From Micropruina sp. (GTDB taxonomy: Bacteria; Actinomycetota; Actinomycetes; Propionibacteriales; Propionibacteriaceae), in contig JADJTM010000001.1 in assembly GCA_016711205.1 (NCBI GenBank), forward strand, positions 1,758,865 to 1,822,864: DNA of 64,000 bases, given 5' to 3'. A program made the translations under genes and the position numbers. Of this stretch, positions 1 to 8,828 are shown piece by piece; within the stretch, counting starts at the first letter, position 1, and the number at the start of each line of letters is the position of its first letter. Under the pieces are notes generated by a model. That model was given only the letters and a program-made list of their open reading frames with translations, did not search any database and was not told the DNA's origin.

Positions 1-214
<214 letters not shown>

Positions 215-225
215 GGCCGCCGGCG

Positions 226-417
226 TCAGGGTTCGAGAATCTGACGGCGGGCCGCACGCGGACCGTACTGACCGCAGGCCGGGCAGGCCGTGTGCGGCAG
301 GTGCTTCTCGCGGCAGGCGGCGTTGGCGCAGGTGACCAGGGTGGGCACCGACGCCTTCCACTGGCTACGGCGGTGCCGGGTGTTGCTGCGCGACATCTTG
401 CGCTTCGGGACGGCCAC
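226..417 (-). CDS. rpmF: 50S ribosomal protein L32
   Basis: Small protein of the large ribosomal subunit, 63 residues, the normal family length. The N-terminus MAVPKRKMSRSNTRHRR is diagnostic. Four cysteines in C-x4-C … C-x2-C arrangement (VTCANAAC, ACPAC) form a zinc ribbon, so this is the zinc-containing form. It sits 3 bases downstream of the DUF177 gene, the usual yceD–rpmF pairing in bacteria, and upstream of rnc. Confidence 0.97.
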   Translation of the reverse strand: MAVPKRKMSRSNTRHRRSQWKASVPTLVTCANAACREKHLPHTACPACGQYGPRAARRQILEP

Positions 418-420
418 GGC

Positions 421-999
421 TCACTCCTTGTTCTCGGCCGATACGGCCTCGTCGTCGTCTGGGTCTGCAGTCCACCCGGTCAGGCCGGCCCAGCGAGGGT
501 CGACGCGGTCGTCGTGCCGGTGCTCCGGATCGTCGTTCAGGTCGGCCCCGCAGTCGGGACACAGGCCTGCACAATCCGGCCGGCACAGTGGTGTGTACGG
601 CAGGTCGAGCACCACGGTGTCGCGCAGCAGCGGCTCGAGATCGAGCAGCTCGCCTTCGACACGGCTGGCCTCGTCATCGTCGGGTTCCTTGTCGGGGTAG
701 AGATACAGCTCCTGAAGGTCGACCTCCTCGGGCGAGGCGATCGGCTCCAGGCAGCGCGCACACTGACCCTGCAAAGAAACCACGGCAGTTCCGGTGACCA
801 GCACCCCTTCCACCACCGACTCGAGCCGAAGATCGAGAGCGACGGGAGAACCGGGCGGTACCCCGATCACGTCCATGCCGATGCCGGACGGCGCCTCGGC
901 GACCCGTTGGATCGTCTTCATGGCGCCGACCCGTCGTCCCAGCTCATGGGTGTCGAGGACGAGCCCGGAGCGAGGATCTGGATGGCGATACATAGTCAT
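421..999 (-). CDS. YceD/DUF177 family protein
   Basis: Conserved bacterial protein of 192 residues that is almost always encoded just before rpmF. It is implicated in 23S rRNA metabolism in other bacteria and plants; the precise activity is unsettled. The first cysteine pair is in QCARCLEPI (around residue 80) and the second set is CRPDCAGLCPDCG (around 140–155), as in metal-binding DUF177 members. The C-terminal 40 residues are strongly acidic. The stop is followed 3 bases later by rpmF, so translation is probably coupled. Confidence 0.9.
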   Translation of the reverse strand: MTMYRHPDPRSGLVLDTHELGRRVGAMKTIQRVAEAPSGIGMDVIGVPPGSPVALDLRLESVVEGVLVTGTAVVSLQGQCARCLEPIASPEEVDLQELYLYPDKEPDDDEASRVEGELLDLEPLLRDTVVLDLPYTPLCRPDCAGLCPDCGADLNDDPEHRHDDRVDPRWAGLTGWTADPDDDEAVSAENKE

Positions 1000-1057
1000 G
1001 ACCGAAGGGACACTTTACCGGCCAGCCTGCGGCGGCGCCAATCGTGCCCGTGGGGAC

Positions 1058-1555
1058 TCAGCCGGTCACCTTGGGCAGCGTCGTGGTTTCGTCGCCGTCC
1101 AGGCCCGAGCGCGAGGCCAACCGGGCCCTGATCGTCTGGATCTGGGTGAGCTGCTTCTGCAGGCCGGCCTCCATGGCTGCGACACGGCCGTCCACGTAGA
1201 CATCCGCCTCGCGACGCAGCGCCGCTGCCTCGGCGATCGCCGTGGCCTCGAACTCGGCGGCCCGGGCGCGGGCGGTCTTCAGCACCTCGCTGGAATCGAC
1301 CAGGAACGCCGCCTTCTGCTCAGCCGCCCCGACGATCTGCGCGGCCTGCGCCTCGGCCCGCTCGATCGCCGGGGGGCTGGCGTTGGCAGCTGCCTTCGCG
1401 GCGGCCAACTCGTCGGCCAGCGACGCCTGCGTTGCCTCGATCACGCCGAGCACCTCGGCCCGGTTGAGCATGCAGGAGGCCGACATCGGCACCGCCTTCG
1501 CCTGCTGGATGAGGGTCTGCAGCGCGTCCAGGTGGGCGGCGGTGGATTCAGCCAT
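1058..1555 (-). CDS. SepIVA/DivIVA-like coiled-coil protein
   Basis: 165-residue alanine- and glutamate-rich protein predicted to be one long coiled coil (about residues 35–150), with no membrane segment. Position argues for the SepIVA family: in M. tuberculosis Rv2927c (SepIVA, a septation and polar-growth factor of DivIVA type) lies directly before Rv2926c (DUF177) and rnc, the same order as here. The start ATG at 1555 lies inside the end of coaD (8-base overlap), so the two are translationally coupled. Function is inferred from context and coiled-coil character only; a generic ATP synthase subunit b-like coiled coil cannot be excluded. Confidence 0.75.
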   Translation of the reverse strand: MAESTAAHLDALQTLIQQAKAVPMSASCMLNRAEVLGVIEATQASLADELAAAKAAANASPPAIERAEAQAAQIVGAAEQKAAFLVDSSEVLKTARARAAEFEATAIAEAAALRREADVYVDGRVAAMEAGLQKQLTQIQTIRARLASRSGLDGDETTTLPKVTG

Positions 1556-2027
1556 GGTGGGTCCTCTTCTGTTCGATGGATCGGGCCACCGCGTCGGGCA
1601 CGAAGGCGCTCACGTCGCCCCCGAGCGAGGCCACCTCGCGGACCATCGTGGACGACAACGTGCCCCATTGTGCCGAAGCCGGCAGCAGCACGGTCTCCAG
1701 ACCGGTCAGCGTGTGGTTGATGTGGGCCATCTGCAACTCGAAGTCGAAGTCGGACCCGAACCGCAGGCCCTTCACCACGAAGCCGGCGTCACGCTGCCGG
1801 CAGAACTCGACCAGCAGCCCGGTCAACACCTCGACCCGTACCCGCGGCAGGTGCGCCGTGGCGGCCCGCACCAGCTGCACCCGCTCGTCGGTGTCGAACA
1901 GGTACTTCTTGACGGAGTTGACTCCGACGGCGACGATCACCTCGTCAAACAGAGCCACGGCCCGTTCGACGATGTTCACGTGGCCGTGCGTGATCGGATC
2001 GTACGAGCCCGGGCAGACGGCCCTCAT
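1548..2027 (-). CDS. coaD: Phosphopantetheine adenylyltransferase
   Basis: Penultimate step of coenzyme A synthesis: 4'-phosphopantetheine plus ATP gives dephospho-CoA and pyrophosphate. The protein has 159 residues, the normal length. The nucleotidyltransferase motif PGSYDP (6–11) with THGH (13–16) is complete, and the C-terminal SSTMVRE corresponds to the ISSTxxR nucleotide-binding motif. The start overlaps the rsmD stop by four bases (ATGA), and rsmD–coaD is a very common pair in Actinobacteria and Firmicutes. Confidence 0.97.
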   Translation of the reverse strand: MRAVCPGSYDPITHGHVNIVERAVALFDEVIVAVGVNSVKKYLFDTDERVQLVRAATAHLPRVRVEVLTGLLVEFCRQRDAGFVVKGLRFGSDFDFELQMAHINHTLTGLETVLLPASAQWGTLSSTMVREVASLGGDVSAFVPDAVARSIEQKRTHHG

Positions 2028-2602
2028 GCCACACCTTCCGTCGCAAAGAACAAGGTCGTCTCACCGTAGCGACGATGCCAGCGATCCCCCAACCGGTCCG
2101 GCCAGTCGAACGCGCCGCTGCGATGCGCCCGCTCGACGACCACGATGGCGTCCGGGGCCAACCACCCCTGCGCCAGCCGGGCCACCACCGCAGCGATGAT
2201 GTCGTTGCCGAGCTGATAGGGCGGGTCGAGCCAGCAGAGCCGAAACGGTGTCGGCTCGCCGGCCAGAAACCCGTCCACTCCGGAGGCGACCACGCGCACC
2301 TTCAGCCCCGTCTGCTGCACGTTGCGCCGAATCACCTCGACCGCCCGGCGCTCCTTCTCGACCGCGACCACGGGCGCCGCACCGCGGCTGGCCGCCTCGA
2401 GTGCCACCGCGCCCGAGCCGGCGTAGAGGTCCAGAAAGGCGCACCCCTGCAGCATGGACGCGGGGTCGCCGACCCGTCCGAGCTCGGACGCCAGCACCCC
2501 GAAGGCCGCCTCACGCACCCGATCGGACGTGGGCCGGGTGGCGTCCCCACTGGGAGTCAGCAGCCGTTGGCCCTTGCGACTACCGGCGATGATCCTCGAC
2601 AT
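2024..2602 (-). CDS. rsmD: 16S rRNA (guanine(966)-N(2))-methyltransferase
   Basis: SAM-dependent methyltransferase that modifies G966 of 16S rRNA during 30S assembly. Start chosen at the ATG giving MSRIIAGSRKG, the conserved N-terminus; a longer reading exists but its extra 105 residues are unlike the family. The protein has 192 residues. SAM-binding motif I is LDLYAGSG (57–64) and the catalytic DPPY is at 126–129. It is the first gene of the rsmD–coaD–sepIVA-like unit, with a short divergent gap to the flavin-binding protein on the other strand. Confidence 0.95.
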   Translation of the reverse strand: MSRIIAGSRKGQRLLTPSGDATRPTSDRVREAAFGVLASELGRVGDPASMLQGCAFLDLYAGSGAVALEAASRGAAPVVAVEKERRAVEVIRRNVQQTGLKVRVVASGVDGFLAGEPTPFRLCWLDPPYQLGNDIIAAVVARLAQGWLAPDAIVVVERAHRSGAFDWPDRLGDRWHRRYGETTLFFATEGVA

Positions 2603-2653
2603 GGGATTGACGGTAGCCCACCCTCGTCCGGCCACCGGGTGCCACAATGGGGG

Positions 2654-3091
2654 ATGCCTACCCAATCCCCGGTCACCCGACTCGACGAGGACGAAGCCTG
2701 GCAGTTGCTCGGCAGCGCGCAGGTGGGCCGCCTCGCCACCGTGATCGAACGCCAGCCCGACATCTTCCCGGTCAACTTCGTGCTCGACGGTCAGACGGTG
2801 GTCTTTCGCACCGCCGAAGGCTCCAAGCTGCTGCAGCTGATCGTCAACGCCGGGGTCGCCTTCGAGGTTGATCAGTGGGACGCCGGCACCGGCTGGAGCG
2901 TGGTGGTGAAAGGCCACGCCGAGGAGGTGAGCGACTCAGACGAGCTCGCCCGGGTCGAGCGCCTGCCCCTGCAACCGTGGGTACCCACCGTCAAGACGCA
3001 TTTCATTCGCATCACGGTCGAGCAGATCGATGGCCGCAGGTTCATGTTCGGCGACGAACCCGAGCGTGACCTGGACTACACCACGGAGTGA
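2654..3091 (+). CDS. Pyridoxamine 5'-phosphate oxidase-family flavin-binding protein
   Basis: 145-residue protein of the split-barrel FMN/F420-binding superfamily. The start region (DEAWQLLGSAQVGRLATV) followed by FPVNFVLDG and VVFRTAEGSKL is the usual pattern of small actinobacterial PNPOx-like proteins, many of which bind flavin or F420. Substrate is unknown. It stands alone on the plus strand, divergent from rsmD and convergent with rnhA. Confidence 0.85.
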   Translation: MPTQSPVTRLDEDEAWQLLGSAQVGRLATVIERQPDIFPVNFVLDGQTVVFRTAEGSKLLQLIVNAGVAFEVDQWDAGTGWSVVVKGHAEEVSDSDELARVERLPLQPWVPTVKTHFIRITVEQIDGRRFMFGDEPERDLDYTTE

Positions 3092-3125
3092 CCTCCGCCT
3101 GATAGCGATGAGGCCGACCCGCGCT

Positions 3126-4136
3126 TCAGCCTTCGGCAGTGGCCTGCTGGAAGCGCTGCACCCAGTCGCCGCCGGCGCGCACCCACAGCGAACTTCCCAG
3201 CGCCGATCCGGATTCGTCGATCGTGCGCCACAGCAGCAGCAACGCGTCTTCGGCGATGCGCTCGACGCGCACCACCTGCAGGTCGACCGGGTGCGGCAGC
3301 GGCGCGACGTCGGCCAGCAGGTCGGCGCGGGCGCACAGCCGTCCGGAGAGCCCGACCTGGTACCAATCGGGGTGCAGCAGGCCGGCCATCGCGGCGGGGT
3401 CGGCGCGCAGCTCATCGCTGAGCAGAGCGCGTTCCAGGGCGATCACGTGCTCGTCGTCGGCCGGTTCGGGCTCCATCGAGAACAGGTCGGCGTCGTACCA
3501 CTCGTCCGGCACCCCGGAGGCAGCAGAGCGTGCCGGCGCGGGTGCCTCGGCCGGCTGGGTGGACGGCGATGAAGGCTGATCGGGAGCAGGCGGCAGGGTC
3601 GTCGTGAGGTCCGGTTGTGTGGTCGCCTCGGCAGGGCTGCCGGCGGAGGGCACGGGCTCCGGCTCGGACGGGTCGACGACGAAGCCCGGCCCCGCCACCG
3701 GCCGACGGCCCTGGCTGTGCGCCACTGCGGCGGCATTGGCCAACCGGTCGGCCTCTTCGTTGAGCGGATGCCCCGAATGGCCCTTGACCCATTCGAACCG
3801 GACGCGCCGGCCCTGCAGCGCCTCGTCCAGTGCCTTCATGATGTCGACGTTGAGCACCGGCTTGCCGTCGCCCTTGCGCCAGTTCTTGCGCTTCCAGCCC
3901 GGCATCCACTGGGTGATCGAGTTGATCACGTAGCGGGAGTCGCAGTAGATCAGCAGGTCGTCGTCGAGACCGGCGGTCTGCCGCAGCAGGTCGAGCACCG
4001 CGGTCAGCTCCCCCATGTTGTTGGTGCCGTGCGGCCACCCGCCGCTGGCCCAGCGGCCGGCATCGATGTACCAGGCCCAACCGGCCGGGCCGGGGTTGCC
4101 GAGGGCGGAGCCGTCCGCGGCGGCGATCAGAGTCAC
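3126..4136 (-). CDS. rnhA: Ribonuclease HI with C-terminal extension domain
   Basis: Degrades the RNA strand of RNA:DNA hybrids. From the GTG at 4136 (VTLIAAADGS) the protein has 336 residues; a longer GTG reading from 4193 adds 19 residues that do not resemble the family. The RNase H domain covers about 1–140 with catalytic D8, E43, D66 and D130 and the H120/H123 loop (GHSGH). A Pro/Ala/Thr-rich linker (about 155–215) leads to a second domain of about 110 residues that includes an HVIALERALLS helix and LLHPDWYQVGLSG. This resembles the DUF4440/SnoaL-like fold found fused to some actinobacterial RNase HI proteins. The tail's role is unknown. Confidence 0.9.
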   Translation of the reverse strand: MTLIAAADGSALGNPGPAGWAWYIDAGRWASGGWPHGTNNMGELTAVLDLLRQTAGLDDDLLIYCDSRYVINSITQWMPGWKRKNWRKGDGKPVLNVDIMKALDEALQGRRVRFEWVKGHSGHPLNEEADRLANAAAVAHSQGRRPVAGPGFVVDPSEPEPVPSAGSPAEATTQPDLTTTLPPAPDQPSSPSTQPAEAPAPARSAASGVPDEWYDADLFSMEPEPADDEHVIALERALLSDELRADPAAMAGLLHPDWYQVGLSGRLCARADLLADVAPLPHPVDLQVVRVERIAEDALLLLWRTIDESGSALGSSLWVRAGGDWVQRFQQATAEG

Positions 4137-4194
4137 CGGGTCATCGTGCCAGAGCCCGCCGGCGGACACGCCCGCGCGCTCACAGCGCACCACT

Positions 4195-4274
4195 TTCTGA
4201 AATCACCCGTGGCAGTGGCGCCTGAACCCGGCGCGTCGCGCGCCGACGCCCACGCTGGTGTCGGGATATCAGAG
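4195..4274. repeat. 80-bp dispersed element, copy A
   Basis: One of three 80-base copies in the window (others at 12063–12142 and 53440–53519). It begins TTCTGAAATCACCCG and ends GATATCAGAG; the termini are 10-bp imperfect inverted repeats. This copy is the most diverged at its right end. It lies in the gap between the rnhA start and the recG stop, next to a separate palindrome array. Confidence 0.8.
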
Positions 4275-4296
4275 ACTCACCGCAGCATGAGGGCGA

Positions 4297-4544
4297 GATC
4301 CCGGCGTCCGCCGGGATGACGGCAGGCCCGCTCGAAGCCAAGATCCCGCCGCATGACGGGGACTCATCCCGCTGCCGCGTCGCGGCCTTCGTCATCCCGG
4401 CGAATGCCGGGATCTCCTACAGCGCCCGAGATCCCGGCGTCCGCCGGGATGACGGGGCGAGAGCGCGGATGACGGGGCGAGAGCGCGGATGACGTGGCGA
4501 GAGCGGGGATGACGTGGCGAGATCCCGGCGTCCGCCGGGATGAC
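4297..4544. repeat. REP-like palindrome array with 20-bp tandem repeats
   Basis: The unit GATCCCGGCG-TCCGCCGGGATGAC, a short hairpin, occurs at 4297–4320, 4429–4452 and 4521–4544. A related inverted copy (GTCATCCCGG … CCGGGATC) lies at 4391–4414 and a degraded one near 4341–4358. Between 4448 and 4527 a 20-base unit (GATGACGGGGCGAGAGCGCG and variants) is repeated four times. The array fills the space between recG and rnhA. Such palindromes are widespread REP-type elements; no transposase is adjacent. Confidence 0.8.
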
Positions 4545-4556
4545 ACAGTCCCCAGC

Positions 4557-6734
4557 TCAACTCAGTTCGAGCCAGTCCCCCGCGGCCAGTTGTTCGATCG
4601 AGGTGACCGCGTCCTGAAAGCCCGGGGTGGTGCGGGCCGGATCGCGCTGCACGGCCTGGGCGGCAATCGTTTTGGCGATGCCGATGATTTCGGCGTGCTC
4701 GAGCACGCTGAGCAGCCGCAGGCTGGATCGTCCACCCGATTGCTCGGCGCCCAGCACGTCGCCCTCGCGGCGCTGCACGAGGTCGAGTTCGGCCAGCGCG
4801 AAGCCGTCGGTGGTGGCGGCCACCGCACCCAGGCGATCCTCGATCGTCCGGTCGTCGAGGGCGGACGAGATCAGCAGGCACACCCCGGGGTGCGCGCCTC
4901 GTCCGATGCGTCCGCGCAACTGGTGCAGCTGCGAGATGCCGAACCGGTCGGCGTCCCAGATCACCATCATGGTGGCGTTCGGCACGTCGACGCCGACCTC
5001 GATCACCGTGGTGGCGACCAGCACGTCGAGGTCGCCGGCTCCGAAGGCCGCCATGGTCTGCTCTTTGACGTCGCTGGGCAGCTGGCCGTGCAGCATGCCG
5101 ACCCGCAACCCGGCCAGGTGCACCGCACTCAGTTCGGCGGCCAGGTCGACCACCCCCATGCCGTCGTCGCTGGACTTGATGCGCGGCACCACCACGAACA
5201 CCTGCCGGCCCTGCCCGACCTCTTCGACCACCCGCTGCCAGGCCCGCTCCACCCATCCGGGACGTCGCTTGGCATCGACCACGACCGTGCCGACCACCTG
5301 CCGGCCGGAGGGCAGTTCGGCGAGGGTGGAGACGTCCAGATCGCCGAAGATGGTCATGGCCACCGAGCGGGGAATCGGCGTGGCGGTCAGCACCAACACG
5401 TGCGGCCGGGCGGACGCCTTGTCGCTGAGCACCCCGCGCTGCTCGACCCCGAACCGGTGCTGCTCGTCGATCACGATGAAGCCCAGGTCGGCGAACTGAA
5501 CCTTGTCGTGCAGCAGCGCGTGGGTGCCGATCACGATGCCCGCCTCACCGGACGCGGCGCGCAGCAACGCCTCCCGCTTGGCCGCGGCCGGCAGCGAGCC
5601 GGTCAGGAGCACCACGTCGGTGGCCACCTCGGGTGAGCCGAGCAGCCGTCCGCCGGCCAGGTCGCCCATCAGGGCGCGAATCGTGGCGTAGTGCTGCTGG
5701 GCGAGCACCTCGGTGGGTGCCAGCAGCGCGCACTGGCCGCCGGCGTCCACAACGGCGAGCATGGCCCGCAACGCCACCACGGTCTTGCCCGAGCCGACCT
5801 CGCCCTGCAGCAGCCGCTGCATCGGACGCGCCCGGTCGAGTTCGTGGAAGAGGGTGTCGCTGACCACCTGCTGACCCTCGGTGAGCGTGAACGGCAGCCC
5901 GGCGTCCAGCGCGGCCAGCAGGCCATCGGACGTGGCCCGGCGCGGGATCGCGGTGTGGGTGGAGGCGTCCGCCCGGCGATAGGCCATGGTGAGCTGAGTG
6001 GCGAACGCCTCATCGAACCGCAGCCGCTCGGCGCCCGCCTGCGCCTCGGCCAGGGAGCGCGGCTGGTGCACCGCCGCGAAGGCGTCGGCCAGCGGCATCA
6101 CGTCCGCGGCGTCGAGCACCCATTCGGGCCAGGGGTCGTCCGCGCCGCTGAGGGTGGCCAGCGCCAGCCGGCAGCATTCGGCGACCTTCCAGGTGGGCAG
6201 CTTCGCCGTGGCCGGATACATGCCGACCAGGGCGCTGCGGCTCATGGTGGCGATCAGCTGCTTCTTTTCGGACGACCCCACGATGGACCCGGACGCGTCG
6301 AGCATGACGAACTCGGGATGGGTGAGCTGCAGGCTGTCGCGGAACCGGCCGACCTTGCCGACGAAGATGCCTCGGACGCCCTTGCCGAGCTCGCGCTGCC
6401 AGTACTCGACCAGGTGTTCGCGGCCGAAGAAGGTGACCGCCAAGTAGCCGTGGCCGTCGGTGAGCGTGACCTCGAGCCGGCTCGGACGGTTGCGGCCCCC
6501 GTTGACCACGTTGGTGCGGCTGACCTTGGCCATCACGGCGACGTGCTCGCCCTCGGTGAGCGTGGCCAGTTCGGTGAGTTCGGTGCCGGAGAGGTACCGG
6601 CGGGGCAGGTGGCGCAGCAGGTCGCCGACGGTGTGGATGTGCAGCTTCTCGAGGTCTTTGGCGGTGCGGGCGCCCAGCACGTCGGCCACCGGAGCGTTGA
6701 GCTCGCCGAACGACTGCGTGCGCCACGTCACCAT
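4557..6734 (-). CDS. recG: ATP-dependent DNA helicase RecG
   Basis: Branch-migration helicase that regresses stalled replication forks and processes Holliday junctions. Start chosen at the ATG giving MVTWRTQSFGEL, giving 725 residues, the usual length. An N-terminal wedge/OB domain precedes the helicase core: Walker A GEVGSGKT (311–318), DEQH box (423–426) followed by RFGVEQR, and TATPIPRS. The C-terminal helicase motif QLRGRIGRG is present. L28 and RecG are neighbours in many Actinobacteria, and here rpmB lies upstream with a terminator between them, so recG probably has its own promoter. Confidence 0.97.
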   Translation of the reverse strand: MVTWRTQSFGELNAPVADVLGARTAKDLEKLHIHTVGDLLRHLPRRYLSGTELTELATLTEGEHVAVMAKVSRTNVVNGGRNRPSRLEVTLTDGHGYLAVTFFGREHLVEYWQRELGKGVRGIFVGKVGRFRDSLQLTHPEFVMLDASGSIVGSSEKKQLIATMSRSALVGMYPATAKLPTWKVAECCRLALATLSGADDPWPEWVLDAADVMPLADAFAAVHQPRSLAEAQAGAERLRFDEAFATQLTMAYRRADASTHTAIPRRATSDGLLAALDAGLPFTLTEGQQVVSDTLFHELDRARPMQRLLQGEVGSGKTVVALRAMLAVVDAGGQCALLAPTEVLAQQHYATIRALMGDLAGGRLLGSPEVATDVVLLTGSLPAAAKREALLRAASGEAGIVIGTHALLHDKVQFADLGFIVIDEQHRFGVEQRGVLSDKASARPHVLVLTATPIPRSVAMTIFGDLDVSTLAELPSGRQVVGTVVVDAKRRPGWVERAWQRVVEEVGQGRQVFVVVPRIKSSDDGMGVVDLAAELSAVHLAGLRVGMLHGQLPSDVKEQTMAAFGAGDLDVLVATTVIEVGVDVPNATMMVIWDADRFGISQLHQLRGRIGRGAHPGVCLLISSALDDRTIEDRLGAVAATTDGFALAELDLVQRREGDVLGAEQSGGRSSLRLLSVLEHAEIIGIAKTIAAQAVQRDPARTTPGFQDAVTSIEQLAAGDWLELS

Positions 6735-6836
6735 GGGCGGAAGCCTAATGGGGGCCTCCGACAGGATCCGAACGGCCGGCGGCAACGGCCGGTCCGCACG
6801 TCAGCGCGCGCCCGTCTACGACATCGTCCGGACAGC

Positions 6837-6861
6837 AAAAGAACCCGCCGCAGCGGGTTCT
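6837..6861 (-). terminator. Rho-independent terminator downstream of rpmB
   Basis: Perfect inverted repeat GAACCCGC–TGCG–GCGGGTTC (read on the minus strand) immediately followed by a TTTTG run. It lies 17 bases after the rpmB stop and before recG. This is one of the few hairpins in the window with a proper U-tract. Confidence 0.85.
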
Positions 6862-6877
6862 CAGCATGCCGGTCAGG

Positions 6878-7063
6878 TCAGCGGGTGACCTTGCCGGACT
6901 TCAGGCACGACGTGCACACGTTGAGCCGCTTGGGGGCACCCTCGACCACGGCGCGCACGCGCTGGATGTTCGGGTTCCACCGGCGGTTGGTCTTCTTCTT
7001 CGACCAGGGCACGTTGTGGCCAAAGCCTGGGCCCTTGGCGCAGATGTCACACACGGCAGCCAC
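6878..7063 (-). CDS. rpmB: 50S ribosomal protein L28
   Basis: Large-subunit ribosomal protein. The GTG at 7063 gives VAAVCDICAKG with an AGGAG ribosome-binding site seven bases upstream; the resulting 61 residues match the family length, while longer readings add non-homologous sequence. Cysteine pairs CDIC and CTSC mark the zinc-binding form. Conserved features include NVPWSKKKTNRRWNPN and the KSGKVTR end. The gene is monocistronic, bounded by a promoter-like sequence upstream and a terminator downstream. Confidence 0.96.
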   Translation of the reverse strand: MAAVCDICAKGPGFGHNVPWSKKKTNRRWNPNIQRVRAVVEGAPKRLNVCTSCLKSGKVTR

Positions 7064-7110
7064 TGGTAACTCCTCGATTGCTTGGGATCGGCCCCAACAG
7101 GGACCGTCCA

Positions 7111-7146
7111 ATAATACCCGAGCGCCTCGCGAGGCACCTAATCGAG
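7111..7146 (-). promoter_or_regulatory. Candidate promoter of rpmB
   Basis: On the minus strand a TATTAT hexamer (7116–7111) is a good sigma-70-type −10 box about 50 bases before the L28 start. The matching −35 region (around 7134–7140, TAGGTG) is weak. It is supported mainly by the −10 and by its place in the short gap between rnj and rpmB. Confidence 0.4.
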
Positions 7147-7154
7147 AGCGACGC

Positions 7155-8828
7155 TCAGGCCGAGACCACCACCGGCAGAATCATCGGACGGCGCCGGTAG
7201 GTGTTGCTGACCCAGCGTCCGACGATGCGCCGCACCACCTGCTGCAGGCCTCGGACGTCCTCGCCGCCGTCAGCCATCGCCTGCTCGACCGCTTTGGCGA
7301 TCTCACCCTTGACGCCTTCGAACACCGTGTCGTCCTCGACGAAGCCGCGGGCGTGAATGTCGGGGCCGCTGACCAGCCGGCCCGAATGCAGGTTCACCAC
7401 CAGCACCACGCTGATGAAGCCGTCCGAACCCAGGATCTTGCGGTCGCTCAGCTCGGCATCGCCGATGTCACCCACCGTGGAGCCGTCCACGAAGATGTAG
7501 CCGCAGTCGAGCCGTCCGACCACCTTCGCGCGGCCCTTGGCCAGGTCGACCACGGCGCCGTCCTCGACCACGATCGCTTGATCCCGAGGGACGCCCGTGG
7601 CGACCGCCAGGTCGGCGTTGGCGATCAGGTGCCGGATCTCGCCGTGCACCGGCATCGCGTTGCGGGGCTTGATCAGGTTGTAGCAGTAGAGCAGCTCCCC
7701 CGCCGAGGCGTGCCCCGACACGTGCACCAGCGCGTTGCCCTTGTGCACCACGGTGACGCCGTTGCGGGCCAGCCCGTTGATCACCCGGTAGACCGAGTTC
7801 TCGTTGCCCGGAATCAGGGACGAGGCCAGCAGCACCACGTCGCCCGGCCCTGCGGTGACCACGGGGTGCTCGTGGTTCGAGATGCGCGACAGTGCCGACA
7901 GCGGTTCACCCTGTGACCCGGTCGACACCAGCACCACCTTGTCGTCGGGGTAGTTCTCGAGTTGCTTGAGTTCGATCAGGGTGTTCGGCGGCACCCGAAG
8001 GTACCCGAGTTCCTGCGCGACGGTCATGTTGCGCACCATGGAGCGTCCGACGTAGACCACCTTGCGACCGTGCCGGACGGCGGCGTCCAGCACCTGCTGC
8101 ACGCGGTGCACGTGCGAGGCGAAGCAGGCCACGATCAGCTTCTGTTTGGCCGAGCCGAACACGCGCTCCATGGCCGGTTCGATGTCGCGCTCGTGGGTGG
8201 TGAAGCCCGGGGTCTCGGCGTTGGTGGAGTCGGCCATGAACAGGTCCACGCCCTCTTCGCCCAGCCGGGCGAAGCCGCGCAGGTCGGTGAGCCGGCCGTC
8301 GAGCGGCAGCTGGTCCATCTTGAAGTCGCCGGTGTGCAGCACCAGGCCCGCGGAGGTGCGCAGGGCGATCGCCAGCGCGTCCGGAATGGAGTGGTTGACA
8401 GCCAGGAACTCCAGGTCGAACTCGCCCACCTTGATACGGGTGCCTTCGGCAACCACCCGCAGATCAACGTCGCGCAGCCGGTGTTCCTTCAGCTTCTCGC
8501 GCAGCAGCGCCAGGGTGAGCCGCGAGCCCAGCACCGGAATGTTCGGCCGCCGCCGCAACAGGTACGGCACGGCGCCGATGTGGTCCTCGTGGCCGTGGGT
8601 GAGCACCAGGGCCTGGATGTCGTCCAGCTGGTCTTCGATCAGATGGAGGCCGGGCAGGATCAGGTCCACGCCCGGATGGTCGTCGGAGGGGAACAGCACA
8701 CCGCAGTCGATCATCAGCAGTTGGCCGTTGATCTCGAAGGTGGTGCTGTTGCGGCCCACGTCGCCGAGGCCGCCGAGCGGGGTCACACGCAAGGTGTCGG
8801 GGGCGAGGGTGGGGGGTGTCTTCAACAT
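7155..8828 (-). CDS. rnj: Ribonuclease J (metallo-beta-lactamase/beta-CASP)
   Basis: Dual endo- and 5'-exoribonuclease of mRNA turnover and rRNA maturation. The ATG at 8828 (MLKTPPTL) gives 557 residues; a GTG nine bases upstream is an alternative. Zinc ligands lie in THGHEDHIG (77–85), followed by the beta-CASP region with SGHAS and PVHGEIRHL near 350–380. A C-terminal alpha/beta domain completes the protein. No sign of truncation. Confidence 0.96.
   Translation of the reverse strand: MLKTPPTLAPDTLRVTPLGGLGDVGRNSTTFEINGQLLMIDCGVLFPSDDHPGVDLILPGLHLIEDQLDDIQALVLTHGHEDHIGAVPYLLRRRPNIPVLGSRLTLALLREKLKEHRLRDVDLRVVAEGTRIKVGEFDLEFLAVNHSIPDALAIALRTSAGLVLHTGDFKMDQLPLDGRLTDLRGFARLGEEGVDLFMADSTNAETPGFTTHERDIEPAMERVFGSAKQKLIVACFASHVHRVQQVLDAAVRHGRKVVYVGRSMVRNMTVAQELGYLRVPPNTLIELKQLENYPDDKVVLVSTGSQGEPLSALSRISNHEHPVVTAGPGDVVLLASSLIPGNENSVYRVINGLARNGVTVVHKGNALVHVSGHASAGELLYCYNLIKPRNAMPVHGEIRHLIANADLAVATGVPRDQAIVVEDGAVVDLAKGRAKVVGRLDCGYIFVDGSTVGDIGDAELSDRKILGSDGFISVVLVVNLHSGRLVSGPDIHARGFVEDDTVFEGVKGEIAKAVEQAMADGGEDVRGLQQVVRRIVGRWVSNTYRRRPMILPVVVSA

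Noticed and set aside
224..245. GGGTTCGAGAATC, similar to a tRNA T-arm
   Set aside because: It lies at the end of rpmF in coding sequence and has no acceptor or anticodon stem around it.
5000..8000. Several very long open frames opposite recG and rnj and in similar places (pnp, infB, ahcY)
   Set aside because: They are antisense mirrors caused by high GC content; their composition (Arg/His/Gly/Asp-rich) and lack of any family motif contrast with the convincing genes on the other strand.
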